From the NCBI GenBank assembly GCA_020636095.1, contig JACJYN010000002.1:2108001-2172000 (forward strand): 64,000 nt of DNA. Direction: 5' to 3'. Shown one piece after another: positions 55,005 through 63,397 of the stretch (positions are counted from its first letter, which is position 1; every line of letters starts with the position of its first letter). Source of the stretch: Lewinellaceae bacterium (GTDB lineage: Bacteria; Bacteroidota; Bacteroidia; Chitinophagales; Saprospiraceae). A program made the translations under genes and the position numbers. The notes beneath the pieces were generated by a model. It searched no databases, had not been told where the DNA came from, and saw only the letters and a list, made by a program, of their open reading frames with translations.

Positions 55005-55057
55005 AGTAAAAAGGTTTTCCTGTGATATGCCTAAATTTAATAAAATCAGGCCACATT

Positions 55058-55471
55058 CTATCCAAAAACCGTTGCAACCAGTTTTCGGCTGCCGCCATTA
55101 TTGCGAAATTCACAAAGGTAAATACCCTGCCAGGTACCCAGGTTGAGGCTACCTCGGGTAATTGGGACGCTGACCGATGACCCGATCATAGCTGCTTTGA
55201 TATGGGCCGGCATATCATCGGGCCCCTCAATGGTGTGCCTGAGGAACGGCAGGTTTTCGGGAACAAGGTGGTTGAATATACCCTCAAAATCCGTCAGTAC
55301 ATCAGGATCGGCATTCTCGTTAATGGCAAGAGCAGCGGAGGTATGTTTGATAAAGAGGTGCAGCATACCCCGCCCGGGCATCCCCTCCGGCAGTTGCTGA
55401 AGGACCTCGCGGGTGATGATGTGATATCCCCGCGGATAGGGCGGCAAACTAAATTCTTTCTGTAAGACCAT
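55058..55471 (-). CDS. YjbQ/UPF0047 family protein
   Basis: 137 residues. FIKHTSAALAINENADPDVLTDFE, GPDDMPAHIKA and LGTWQGIYLCEFR are the three conserved stretches of the YjbQ (secondary thiamine-phosphate synthase-like) family. Some members have weak thiamine phosphate synthase activity; the physiological role is unknown. It lies in one run with GH3 and LysE genes on the minus strand. Confidence 0.93.
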   Translation of the reverse strand: MVLQKEFSLPPYPRGYHIITREVLQQLPEGMPGRGMLHLFIKHTSAALAINENADPDVLTDFEGIFNHLVPENLPFLRHTIEGPDDMPAHIKAAMIGSSVSVPITRGSLNLGTWQGIYLCEFRNNGGSRKLVATVFG

Positions 55472-55585
55472 ATCGGTAGTGCTAATGAGCGCGAAAGATA
55501 CGCTCTATACTTCAGTTTGACCCAATCCTGTATGGATTATAGTAAACTCGTTAAAAATAGCCCCTGCTGTTTTTTTCACATCCTG

Positions 55586-56407
55586 TTACTTTCTCCTTCC
55601 GTATTCCGGGCAGCGGATATCCCCAAAGTAGTACACCAGCCCTACCCCCAGCAATACCATGCTGTCATTGTTGTTGCTGTTGCCTCGTTGGGTGCCCTTT
55701 TTACCGATCTGGCTTTCCGGAGTATCCAGGGAGCGGTCGGAAAGGTCGACGGCTATTTGGTTGCGCATTTTGAGCAAGTCCGATTTATCGGGATAAACAG
55801 TGCTGACGTCGTCGAGGTAGTCGGTAAACAAGCTGCGGGCGCTGAGTTCAAAATTGAGGCTCAGTTCGTAGCTCAGGTCCACCTTGATGCCCAGGCCGTA
55901 AGCCAGTCCTCCGCTGACGCTGTAGTATTCCTCGCCTTTAAATTGCCCTTCTGTGCCCAGGGGGCGCAGTTCCACCATTTCACCCTGGTAGGAAGCCTTG
56001 GGGTTGAAGTGAAAAACGTTGAAGCCTGCAAAGACATAGGGGGTAAAAAACTCATCCTTGCTACCGTGGATATAGGGTAGAAAGTTGAACTCCAGTTGGG
56101 CTAAACCTTCGAGGATCGTAGATTCAAAACTCAGGTTTCGGGCCCTTTCAAAAGGGTTGCTCGAATTGGCGTCGTCGGCCATCACTTTTGCATAGTTGGC
56201 CGACATTCTCAGGCACAGGCGGTTGTTGAAATTGTAGCGGGCAATGATGCCTCCCGCCAGCCCGGGCGTGCTGAGGTCGTAATTGGTGTTCAGGTCGCCA
56301 AAATAATAAGAAGCGCCCAGCCAACCGCCGGCCTCCCAGCCTTTCTGTGCTTGTACAATAGAAAATGTTCCCAGGATTATCGCAGCAAAGAGTAATGCTT
56401 TTTTCAC
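55586..56407 (-). CDS. PorG-like outer-membrane protein (DUF6089)
   Basis: 273 residues starting with GTG: signal peptide (MKKALLFAAIILGTFSIVQAQ) then GASYYFGDLNTNYDLSTPGLAGGIIARYNF and eight-stranded-barrel-like strands ending VLLGVGLVYYFG. The opening matches the DUF6089/PorG family, a component near the type IX secretion system. The TACCTTTG box (minus strand, 56438-56445), 30 bp upstream, supports the GTG at 56407 over the open frame to 56458. The window also encodes a protein with a T9SS sorting tail, so the secretion system is present in the genome. Confidence 0.8.
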   Translation of the reverse strand: MKKALLFAAIILGTFSIVQAQKGWEAGGWLGASYYFGDLNTNYDLSTPGLAGGIIARYNFNNRLCLRMSANYAKVMADDANSSNPFERARNLSFESTILEGLAQLEFNFLPYIHGSKDEFFTPYVFAGFNVFHFNPKASYQGEMVELRPLGTEGQFKGEEYYSVSGGLAYGLGIKVDLSYELSLNFELSARSLFTDYLDDVSTVYPDKSDLLKMRNQIAVDLSDRSLDTPESQIGKKGTQRGNSNNNDSMVLLGVGLVYYFGDIRCPEYGRRK

Positions 56408-56437
56408 TTCTGTTCGGTTTTTTTGAAAATCGAGCCG

Positions 56438-56445
56438 CAAAGGTA
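56438..56445 (-). promoter_or_regulatory. Candidate -7 box of the PorG-like gene
   Basis: TACCTTTG on the minus strand, 30 bp before the GTG at 56407. It argues that the gene starts there. Confidence 0.55.
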
Positions 56446-56458
56446 GTATTTTTAACAC

Positions 56459-56784
56459 GGGAATAGAACGGAAAAAGCAGAAGCCGTGGTATGTACAGCC
56501 GGCTGTTAAGATGTTGAAGTAGAAGCATTACGACAAAAGCCTGAAAAATGAGCGCCGTACCTTTCCTTTTTGACAGTGCCTTTTGGCGAAATACCCATCC
56601 CAAAACAATAAAGAAACGTGAGGTTTGCTGAATGGGTGTACGATGGGCTGAAGCAGAACTTAATGATGTACGCGGTACGGCTTGGAAGCCCAATACATGG
56701 CCTACACTTACACCGTACCCCCTTCCACCCAACCGAGCCACGTACACCGTACACTATTTTCGTCAAAAAGCTCAGTTAATAGTT
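56459..56784. other. Intergenic region with repeated GTACGGTGTACG-like strings
   Basis: No gene seen. Bases 56635-56755 hold several short inverted units of the GTACGGTG / CACCGTAC kind (for example CACCGTACCCCC at 56713 and CGTACACCGTACAC at 56741), which suggests a small palindromic insertion next to the long palindrome that follows. Confidence 0.45.
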
Positions 56785-56785
56785 T

Positions 56786-56945
56786 AAAGGGCCGGAGGAA
56801 AATAAGTTCCCCGTTTCAGGCCAGAGATTTTGTCGCTGGACAAGGCGCGAAGAACGCGCATAGCCCAGCTACGCAAGTGATGAGCAACGCAGTACAGCGG
56901 CAAAAGATCGGCATCAAATGGGGAAGTTATTCTTCGCCGGGCCCT
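56786..56945. repeat. Long palindromic repeat, core family (copy 3)
   Basis: Imperfect arms AGGGCCGGAGGAAAATAAGT.. and, reversed, AGGGCCCGGCGAAGAATAAC.. pair over about 60 bp, including TTCCCC, TTTTG and CGCTG blocks. The apex is GCATAGCCCAGCTACG (56858-56873), followed by AAGTGATGAGCAACG, nearly the same as in copy 2. It lies upstream of the phosphodiesterase gene. Confidence 0.85.
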
Positions 56946-57067
56946 AAGGATCAAACTTTTCGTTAAAGAGCTTAATGCAGAGTACTTAGACGGATGCCCA
57001 AAAGAGCTTTTATCCTGTTGATCCTTCCTATTTTTGCCCCGAACAAATTAAACAGCTCACTTCTACC

Positions 57068-58306
57068 ATGCGTTATTTTACCATTTTCACCCTGTTCCTG
57101 TTTATTCAGGCAGCGCCGGCACAAACCAGCCTTCCCGGGCAATACAACAAGCCCTACGTCATCCTCATTTCCTGCGATGGCTTCCGCTACGACTATGTGG
57201 AGCGTTTTCGGCCGCCGCACTTGTTGCAGTTCATCGAAGAAGGGGTGCGAGCCGCTTCCATGATCTCAAGCTTCCCCTCCAAGACCTTTCCCAATCACTA
57301 TACCATTGCAACAGGTATGTATCCGGAACATCACGGCCTGGTCGACAATACTTTTTACGACCCGGAAAGACAGGATTTGTATAAGATCAGCAAACGGGAC
57401 GCCGTGGAAGATGGCAGCTGGTACAAGGGCACGCCCCTTTGGGTCAATGCCGAGCAAAATGGCATGGTGTCCGCCAGCTATTTCTTCGTGGGTTCCGAAG
57501 CAGACATACAGGGCGTTAGGCCATCTTATTTCTTCCCATACGAAGGTTCCACCCCCAATGAAAAGCGGGTACAGCAAGTGTTGGATTGGCTGGCCCTGCC
57601 CGAGCCCCGGCGGCCGCACATGATCACCCTCTACTTCTCCGATATGGACGATGCCGGCCACCGCTACGGGCCCAGTGATGATGAACATATCGGCGCGGCC
57701 CTTTTGGCATTGGATCAGGTGCTGGGCAAGCTTTTCAAGGGCGTAAAGGCCACTGGCCTGCCGGTCAATATCATCATCGTATCTGACCACGGCATGGCCG
57801 ATGTCACGCCGGACAAACTGATCAATATCGACCCTTTGGAGCAGGAAGAGCAGTACCGCATCGCCAACAACGGCGCCCTGGCCCATGTGTACCTGGAGCA
57901 AGGAGCAGACAGGGAAGCCGCCTATCGGTTCTTACAAGCGAGAGAAACGCACTTCCGGGTTTATAAAATCGAAAATTTCCCCTTTTACCGATCCTGCAAG
58001 GAGAATCCCAGGCTCGGCGATTTCATTTTACTACCCGAATACGGCAGTTACCTGAGCAATAGCCGCCGAATCGCCCAGGCCCGCCAGGGCAATTTTCAGC
58101 AGGGGGGAGAACATGGTTTCAACCCGGAATTTCTGGAAATGCACGCCATCTTCTACGCCAATGGGCCCGCTTTCAAAAAGGGAGTGAGTATACCTTCTTT
58201 CCGCAATATTCACATCTATCCAATAGTGTGCCGGATACTGGGGCTGCCCATTCCGGAAGGTATCGACGGGAGGGTGGAGGTTTTGGAGGGAATATTGGCA
58301 GAGTAG
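57068..58306 (+). CDS. Ectonucleotide pyrophosphatase/phosphodiesterase (alkaline phosphatase superfamily)
   Basis: 412 residues. Signal peptide (MRYFTIFTLFLFIQAAPAQ); metal Asp37 in ISCDGFR; nucleophile Thr73 in SFPSKTFPNHYTIATG; further metal ligands in FSDMDDAGHRYGP, VSDHGMAD and GEHGFNPE. This is the NPP (type I phosphodiesterase) pattern: it cleaves nucleotides or phosphodiester lipids outside the inner membrane. The exact substrate is open. Confidence 0.9.
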   Translation: MRYFTIFTLFLFIQAAPAQTSLPGQYNKPYVILISCDGFRYDYVERFRPPHLLQFIEEGVRAASMISSFPSKTFPNHYTIATGMYPEHHGLVDNTFYDPERQDLYKISKRDAVEDGSWYKGTPLWVNAEQNGMVSASYFFVGSEADIQGVRPSYFFPYEGSTPNEKRVQQVLDWLALPEPRRPHMITLYFSDMDDAGHRYGPSDDEHIGAALLALDQVLGKLFKGVKATGLPVNIIIVSDHGMADVTPDKLINIDPLEQEEQYRIANNGALAHVYLEQGADREAAYRFLQARETHFRVYKIENFPFYRSCKENPRLGDFILLPEYGSYLSNSRRIAQARQGNFQQGGEHGFNPEFLEMHAIFYANGPAFKKGVSIPSFRNIHIYPIVCRILGLPIPEGIDGRVEVLEGILAE

Positions 58307-58383
58307 AAGTAAGTGGGTACTACTGACATTTATCATTTCGATTTTCCCATTCAAATCATAGCTTTTGGGAAAATAACGCAATT

Positions 58384-58662
58384 ATGTCGGACAAAACCCT
58401 TAATGAATTCCACCGGGGCCTCAGCTGGTCGACCCGCATATTTACCTTACTCACCCTTATCATTGCCGCCGGGGCCTTTCTCTTCGACGCCTGGAATACC
58501 AACTGGGCCATGACCATGGTTGTTGGCCTGGCAGTGGTGCTCTTTGTGGAAAGCTTTGCGCTCTATTTCCAGCACCATCCGCGAGCCTGGCGGCTGGCCA
58601 AGTGGGGGCTGCTGTTATTGTTACTGTTGTTACTGCTCACCGGGTTTTTGTTATACATTTAA
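58384..58662 (+). CDS. Small membrane protein
   Basis: 92 residues with three hydrophobic stretches (about 18-36, 40-61 and 70-91), the last a run of Leu codons that could slip. ATG at 58384. No family recognised. The acetyltransferase remnant begins where it ends. Confidence 0.6.
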   Translation: MSDKTLNEFHRGLSWSTRIFTLLTLIIAAGAFLFDAWNTNWAMTMVVGLAVVLFVESFALYFQHHPRAWRLAKWGLLLLLLLLLLTGFLLYI

Positions 58663-58844
58663 ATGTTATATTCGTTACAACAGAAGAGGGCAACGGTATT
58701 GCCAGCCTACTGGCCAAGACAGCTTTGGAGTGGGCCAAAGAAGAAGGGAAAAAAGTTATGCCGCTCTGTCCGTACATAGCGGAGTACATCAAGGGACATC
58801 CGGAGTGGAAATCAATGCTGCTGGAAGGATTCAGGGTAGATTAA
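58660..58844 (+). pseudogene. 5'-truncated GNAT-like protein (YjdJ/PF14542 type)
   Basis: About 60 residues, GNGIASLLAKTALEWAKEEGKKVMPLCPYIAEYIKGHPEW, are the C-terminal two thirds of the small GCN5-related acetyltransferase family (usual form G.G..L...AL..A...G..V.PLCP.V..YI..HPEY). The N-terminal half and any start codon are missing; the frame runs back only into the preceding membrane-protein gene. Probably a remnant after a deletion or insertion. Confidence 0.6.
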
Positions 58845-58974
58845 CTCTATAGGAATAATATACTGATCCTTATCTTGCCGCCCTTTTTCATCATTTTCCT
58901 TCTTTTTGGCGTCACAGGCACTCCATTTATTAAAGAAATAGTGTACTATTGCACTCAAATCATTTCATCTACCC

Positions 58975-59718
58975 ATGAGCAGCATACGCGTGTTTCGGGA
59001 CGCTCTTCCCGCTATTGATGTTCCACAAATGGCTGAAGTAGAACGGCTGATGGTCGAGGAGTACCACATCAGCCTTCTTCAAATGATGGAGAACGCCGGC
59101 CGTTGCCTTGCTGTTCTCGCCCGTGACCGGTTTCTGGAGGGCAATCCCTCTGGTAAAAAAATGATGGTACTAGCCGGTAGCGGAGGTAATGGGGGCGGCG
59201 CCCTGGTATGCGCCCGCAGGTTGAAAGGATGGGGTGCAGAAGTGGAAGTGTATACGACTACTTCCCGCGAGCAGATGAAACCCGCCTCCGCTCATCAACT
59301 GAGTATCCTTGAACGAATGGGGATTGCGGTGAAAAGTGGCGACGAATTAGGCCCAACTCGTGGCTTTGACCTCATTATCGATGGCATCATCGGCTACAAT
59401 TTATCCGGAAATCCGGAAGGGCTGCCTAAGAGTATGATCGAGTGGGCCAACAAATCTCCTATTCCCACCCTTTCCCTGGATACGCCTTCCGGGCTGGACC
59501 TCACCACCGGAAAAATCCACACCCCGACGATCAAAGCGCGGGCAACGCTTACGCTGGCCCTGCCTAAAAAAGGGCTCTATGCCGACGAAGTGCTTCATCT
59601 AAGAGGGGAGTTGTATCTGGGAGACATCGGCGTACCGCCTGCTCTTTATGAGGAGCCAAGCCTGGAAGTAAAAACCGGCCCCATTTTTTTTGAATCCGAT
59701 GTTCTCCGGATTGAATGA
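58975..59718 (+). CDS. NAD(P)H-hydrate epimerase, stand-alone YjeF N-terminal domain
   Basis: 247 residues. VPQMAEVERLMVEEYHISLLQMMENAG (about 16-42), LAGSGGNGGGALVCARRLKGWG (the phosphate loop), and ID.IIGYNLSGNPEG with LDTPSGLDLTTG are the YjeF_N signatures. It converts R-NADHX to the S form for repair of damaged NAD(P)H. Many bacteria fuse it to the dehydratase; that half is absent here. The GYNLSG stretch replaces the common GTGL.G, a known variant. Convergent with the M16 gene. Confidence 0.88.
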   Translation: MSSIRVFRDALPAIDVPQMAEVERLMVEEYHISLLQMMENAGRCLAVLARDRFLEGNPSGKKMMVLAGSGGNGGGALVCARRLKGWGAEVEVYTTTSREQMKPASAHQLSILERMGIAVKSGDELGPTRGFDLIIDGIIGYNLSGNPEGLPKSMIEWANKSPIPTLSLDTPSGLDLTTGKIHTPTIKARATLTLALPKKGLYADEVLHLRGELYLGDIGVPPALYEEPSLEVKTGPIFFESDVLRIE

Positions 59719-59733
59719 TGGGGGCAGGAAGTA

Positions 59734-60996
59734 TTATCCCACCACCTGCTCTTCTGTTATGGCTTTAGCCTTATAGTACAATTCTGAGCAATTCTCTTCC
59801 GTCAGCATCTCCCGGGCTACCCGGTGCAGGTCGGCAGTGGTCACCTTTTGATAGAAGTCCGCTTCCGTATTGATCAGTTCGGCATCGCCGAGTAACTCGA
59901 AGAAAGCAAGGTTGATCGCCTTATTAAGCACGTTCAGCTCAGAAAAAACGAGCGTGCTTTCCATCTTGTTTTTGAGCTTTTGAAGTTCCTCTTCGGGGAT
60001 AAAGGCATCTTTGAGCTGCTTCAGTTCTTTCCAGATGGCAACGGAGGCTTCATCCAGGCTTACCCCATTAGCCGGCTTACCTTCAATAATGAACAGGCCC
60101 GGGTCGATTGACCCGGTCACATAGCAATCGATGTTGGAAAACAGCTCCTGTTCCTTGAGCAGGCGGCGGTATAAGCGGGACGAAGAGCCATTGCTCAACA
60201 CGTCCGAAATAAGATCCGCCACGTAATAGTCAGGATGATTGCGCGCCGGCATGTGAAAGGCAAGGTAGATCGCATCCACCGGCACATTGGCCTCATTGAT
60301 GCGCCGTTCGAGGCGCTTTTGTGGAGGTTCCTGTGGCAATTTCCGCTCCACCGCTTCGCCGGCCGGAATATCGCCGAACCATTTTTCCACGGATGCTCTG
60401 ACCTCCTCCGTCTTTACATTACCGGCAATGGCCAGTATCGCATTGTTCGGCCGGTAAAAACGGTAGAAAAATTGCCGGACATCATCCAACGTAGCATCTT
60501 CAACGTGTTTGGGGACCTTACCAATGGTAGGCCAGCGGTAGGGGTGCACCTTGTAAGCCATATCCGCAATATGGTGCCACACATCGCCGTATGGCTCATT
60601 GAGGCAGGTTTCCTTAAATTCTTCCACCACCACCTTGCGCTGTACCTCCAGCACCCGGCTGTCAAAATTGAGGCTCATCATGCGGTCCGATTCCAACCAA
60701 AGGGCAACCTCCAGGTTTTCGGCCGGCAGAATGTCATAGAAATTAGTAATATCGTTATTGGTAAAGGCATTGTTCTCGCCGCCCGCCATTTGAATGGGCG
60801 TGTCGAAGTCAGGGATGTTGGCGGAACCACCAAACATTAAATGCTCAAAAAGATGGGCAAAGCCGGTCTTCTCCGGCGATTCATCCCGCGCCCCTACGTT
60901 GTACAGTACGTTGACCGCTACCATAGGGGTGCTGTCATCTTCGTGGACGAGGACTTTCAGCCCGTTGTCCAGTTCGAACCTTTCAAATCTTATCAC
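59734..60996 (-). CDS. M16 family zinc peptidase, single module
   Basis: 420 residues beginning with GTG: RFELDNGLKVLVHEDDSTPMVAVNVLY, then H48-L-F-E-H52 zinc motif (GFAHLFEHLMFGGSANIP) and the distal Glu in VVVEEFKE (about 125-126). The second half (about 230-420) is the inactive M16_C partner subdomain. No signal peptide is visible, so it may be cytosolic. It is a paralogue of the two-module gene at the other end of the window. Divergent from tonB. Confidence 0.9.
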   Translation of the reverse strand: MIRFERFELDNGLKVLVHEDDSTPMVAVNVLYNVGARDESPEKTGFAHLFEHLMFGGSANIPDFDTPIQMAGGENNAFTNNDITNFYDILPAENLEVALWLESDRMMSLNFDSRVLEVQRKVVVEEFKETCLNEPYGDVWHHIADMAYKVHPYRWPTIGKVPKHVEDATLDDVRQFFYRFYRPNNAILAIAGNVKTEEVRASVEKWFGDIPAGEAVERKLPQEPPQKRLERRINEANVPVDAIYLAFHMPARNHPDYYVADLISDVLSNGSSSRLYRRLLKEQELFSNIDCYVTGSIDPGLFIIEGKPANGVSLDEASVAIWKELKQLKDAFIPEEELQKLKNKMESTLVFSELNVLNKAINLAFFELLGDAELINTEADFYQKVTTADLHRVAREMLTEENCSELYYKAKAITEEQVVG

Positions 60997-61152
60997 AGTT
61001 CAGCAATTTTTTACTACTGTGCCGCCACTTCATTAAACGGCAGCAGGTGCATTTTTGCAAATGTATTAAAAATCGATCGCTCATGCGCCAAAATAGAACG
61101 CCTTTGCATCTATGTAGTTGAATGTTCGTTTAAATTATTCTCATCGGGCCCG

Positions 61153-61926
61153 ATGGTAAACAAATACCATCAGATGAAACGAGACGATATTTCCCGCTTA
61201 GAAAAAAACCGGCCTATCTTCCTCAAGGTGGGCCTCCTGATCTCCGTCGCGGTGGCCATACTGGCCCTGAACTGGACTACGGTGCAGTACGAGAACCCTG
61301 ATATCTATTTCGATGATATCGACGATGAAACGATAGAGGTGGAAGCCATCCGCACTGCCCAGGACCTGCCTCGGCCGGCGCCGCCGCCGGTAGTGGCTCC
61401 TACTGAGCAAATCCTCCCGGTAGAGGAGGTGGAATACTCGGATGCGCCGGTAAGACAGGCCATCGGCCTTAGCCCCAACTTCAACATATCAAGCGAGGAG
61501 CCGGTATCCGCCCCGGCTACGGTGGCCTACGAGCCGCCGCCGCTTCCCGTTGTCGAAGAGCCGACGTCCAGGGAAATCTTTAAGATCGTGGAAGAGATGC
61601 CCCGCTTCGGGCAGTGCGCATCGTTGCCTTCCAAAGCGGAGCGGGAACGTTGTTCTGATAAAGAACTGCTCAGCTACGTCTACCAGAATATCCGTTACCC
61701 GGAGCTCGCCCGGGCCAATAATATCGAAGGGTTGGCCGTGGTGCAGTTCGTCATCGAAAAAGACGGCTCCGTCACCAGTGTTCATATCCTGCGCGATATC
61801 GGAGGTGGATGCGGAAAGGAAGCCCTGCGGGTGGTCAGTAATCTGCCCAAGTGGACACCAGGCCTGCAACGTGGCCGACCGGTTCGGGTACAGATGAATC
61901 TGCCGGTGAAGTTTAGCCTGAAGTGA
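61153..61926 (+). CDS. tonB: TonB family energy transducer
   Basis: 257 residues. One N-terminal membrane helix (about 20-42: PIFLKVGLLISVAVAILALNW), a Pro-rich, acidic periplasmic spacer (about 60-150), then a TonB C-terminal domain: RYPELARANNIEGLAVVQFVIEKDGSVTSVHILRDIGGG and KWTPGLQRGRPVRVQMNLPVKF. Cys-rich additions around the domain (CASLPSKAERERC) are typical of Saprospiria. It carries proton-motive force to outer-membrane receptors. The frame is open from 60841; ATG 61153 (or 61174) puts the helix near the N-terminus. ExbB/ExbD are not in the window. Confidence 0.85.
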   Translation: MVNKYHQMKRDDISRLEKNRPIFLKVGLLISVAVAILALNWTTVQYENPDIYFDDIDDETIEVEAIRTAQDLPRPAPPPVVAPTEQILPVEEVEYSDAPVRQAIGLSPNFNISSEEPVSAPATVAYEPPPLPVVEEPTSREIFKIVEEMPRFGQCASLPSKAERERCSDKELLSYVYQNIRYPELARANNIEGLAVVQFVIEKDGSVTSVHILRDIGGGCGKEALRVVSNLPKWTPGLQRGRPVRVQMNLPVKFSLK

Positions 61927-62029
61927 AGTAATCCTGTCAGCTGACAACTTTCTTCGGCTGCCAGAGCCTGTCGGCGCAGGCATGCGAGTTGTCTGCTGGC
62001 TTGTCATAAAACCCAAAACTCCCAAGCCT

Positions 62030-63163
62030 ATGCAAACCTTTATACCTACATTCTGTACCATCCTGCTGCTGGCCCTGTACAGCAGCGCAGCCGCCCAACC
62101 AACGCCAGGGGCTGTCCCTAACTATGAAAAAGAGCCAGAGCGCGGCATTCGTAACATACCCCTTCCGCCGACGCCGGGAGAAACACTGCCCACCACCTAT
62201 TGCCCCATGAAAATTGGGGAGATTCCGCTCAGAGATAAGCCGCTTAAGGTGGATTACTCCCGGAAGCCAGAAGCAGGCCGTGTTAATTCTGGTGAACAGG
62301 TCATCAGGGACGAGTGTATTCCTGAGATAGTAGATTGCCGTGACAAGAAACCCTATTCTGCACTATTAGCCAGTGGTTGCCTGGTTCCGCCACCACCACC
62401 ACCACCGCCACCGCCCCAGATCAGATGTATGGAAATTTTTCGAATCGTTGAAGAAATGCCACGTTTTCCGGGCTGCGAAGAGCTGCCGACAGCTGGGGAA
62501 AAGAAACAGTGTTCCGATAGGAAAATGCTGGATTTCCTCTACCAAAACCTAACCTACCCTGCCCTTGCCCGGGAAAGTTGTGTGGAGGGCACCACCGTGA
62601 TCCAGTTTGCGATAGAAAAAAATGGTAGCGTCACCGACGCCAAAGTAGTCCGCGATATCGGCGCCCAATGCGGCGAAGAAGCCCTGCGTGTGGTCAACCT
62701 GATGAACGAGCAGGGCCTGAAGTGGGTGCCGGGCAAACAACGTGGCCAGGTCGTACGGGTACTGTTTAACCTGCCAATCAGGTTCCGCCTGGACTGCCCC
62801 TGTGAAGAACCTCCCTCTACCCCTGTTGTGAATGAAAAAAATCCGGAAAAGGCCGAAGAAGCCCTCGCCCCAACGGAAGCTACCCCTTCCGGCACTCCTC
62901 TACCATTCGAACTGGAGGGCTTCCGGCTTTTTCCCAATCCTGCCGTCGGGCAGCTAAATGTAAGCTTCCAGTCGGCGCCCGGGCCGGTAACCCTGGCGAT
63001 CGTCAATACCTCCGGCCAGGTGGTTTGGAAACAGGAATATGACAACCCCACTGGTTCTCTGAATGAGCCTATCAACCTGGGCCAATGGCCTGCTGGCCCC
63101 TACTTGCTGCAGATCGGGCAGCAATCCCTGATGCAAGCCCATCCATTCATCAAGATGCAGTAG
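62030..63163 (+). CDS. Secreted TonB-C-domain protein with type IX sorting tail
   Basis: 377 residues. Signal peptide (MQTFIPTFCTILLLALYSSAAAQ), a spacer with an 11-Pro run, then a TonB C-terminal domain very like that of the preceding gene (MEIFRIVEEMPRFPGC, CSDRKMLDFLYQNLTYPALAR, VVRDIGAQCGEEALRVV, KWVPGKQRGQVVRVLFNLPIRF), and a C-terminal type A sorting domain (FRLFPNPAVGQLNVSFQ ... GPYLLQI ... FIKMQ). No membrane anchor is present other than the signal, so it does not look like an energy transducer. It begins 104 bp after tonB and probably arose from it by duplication. ATG 62030 starts the signal peptide. Confidence 0.8.
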   Translation: MQTFIPTFCTILLLALYSSAAAQPTPGAVPNYEKEPERGIRNIPLPPTPGETLPTTYCPMKIGEIPLRDKPLKVDYSRKPEAGRVNSGEQVIRDECIPEIVDCRDKKPYSALLASGCLVPPPPPPPPPPQIRCMEIFRIVEEMPRFPGCEELPTAGEKKQCSDRKMLDFLYQNLTYPALARESCVEGTTVIQFAIEKNGSVTDAKVVRDIGAQCGEEALRVVNLMNEQGLKWVPGKQRGQVVRVLFNLPIRFRLDCPCEEPPSTPVVNEKNPEKAEEALAPTEATPSGTPLPFELEGFRLFPNPAVGQLNVSFQSAPGPVTLAIVNTSGQVVWKQEYDNPTGSLNEPINLGQWPAGPYLLQIGQQSLMQAHPFIKMQ

Positions 63164-63189
63164 CTATAACTCTCTTTTAAAGGCGGGCT

Positions 63190-63247
63190 TTCGGAGAAGC
63201 CACCCCGCCACAAGGGCCCTTCCACGACGCGGGGCGGCTTCTCCGAA
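63190..63247. terminator. GC-rich hairpin after the secreted TonB-like gene
   Basis: Arms TTCGGAGAAGCCACCCCGC (63190-63208) and GCGGGGCGGCTTCTCCGAA (63229-63247) pair with one mismatch. There is no U-run, so its role as terminator is a guess from position. Confidence 0.55.
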
Positions 63248-63369
63248 CAAAAAATTGGTAGTTTTTCGACGAGTGGGAAGGGCTGCTGTCCATTGAGATA
63301 GCGCCCTTTCCTTATTTCCGTCAACCGCCTCTTTTCCAACCTGCACCTGCACGGTAAGCCCGAATTTTA

Positions 63370-63377
63370 TATATTTG
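63370..63377 (+). promoter_or_regulatory. Candidate -7 box of the methylmalonyl-CoA mutase gene
   Basis: TATATTTG matches TAnnTTTG, 20 bp before the ATG at 63398. Confidence 0.5.
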
Positions 63378-63397
63378 AGTAGCAAAAATAACAAGCT

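Noticed and set aside
56506..56966. Open frames (minus 56506-56766, plus 56682-56966) in the palindrome region
   Set aside because: They cover repeat and palindrome sequence and lack any recognisable protein features.
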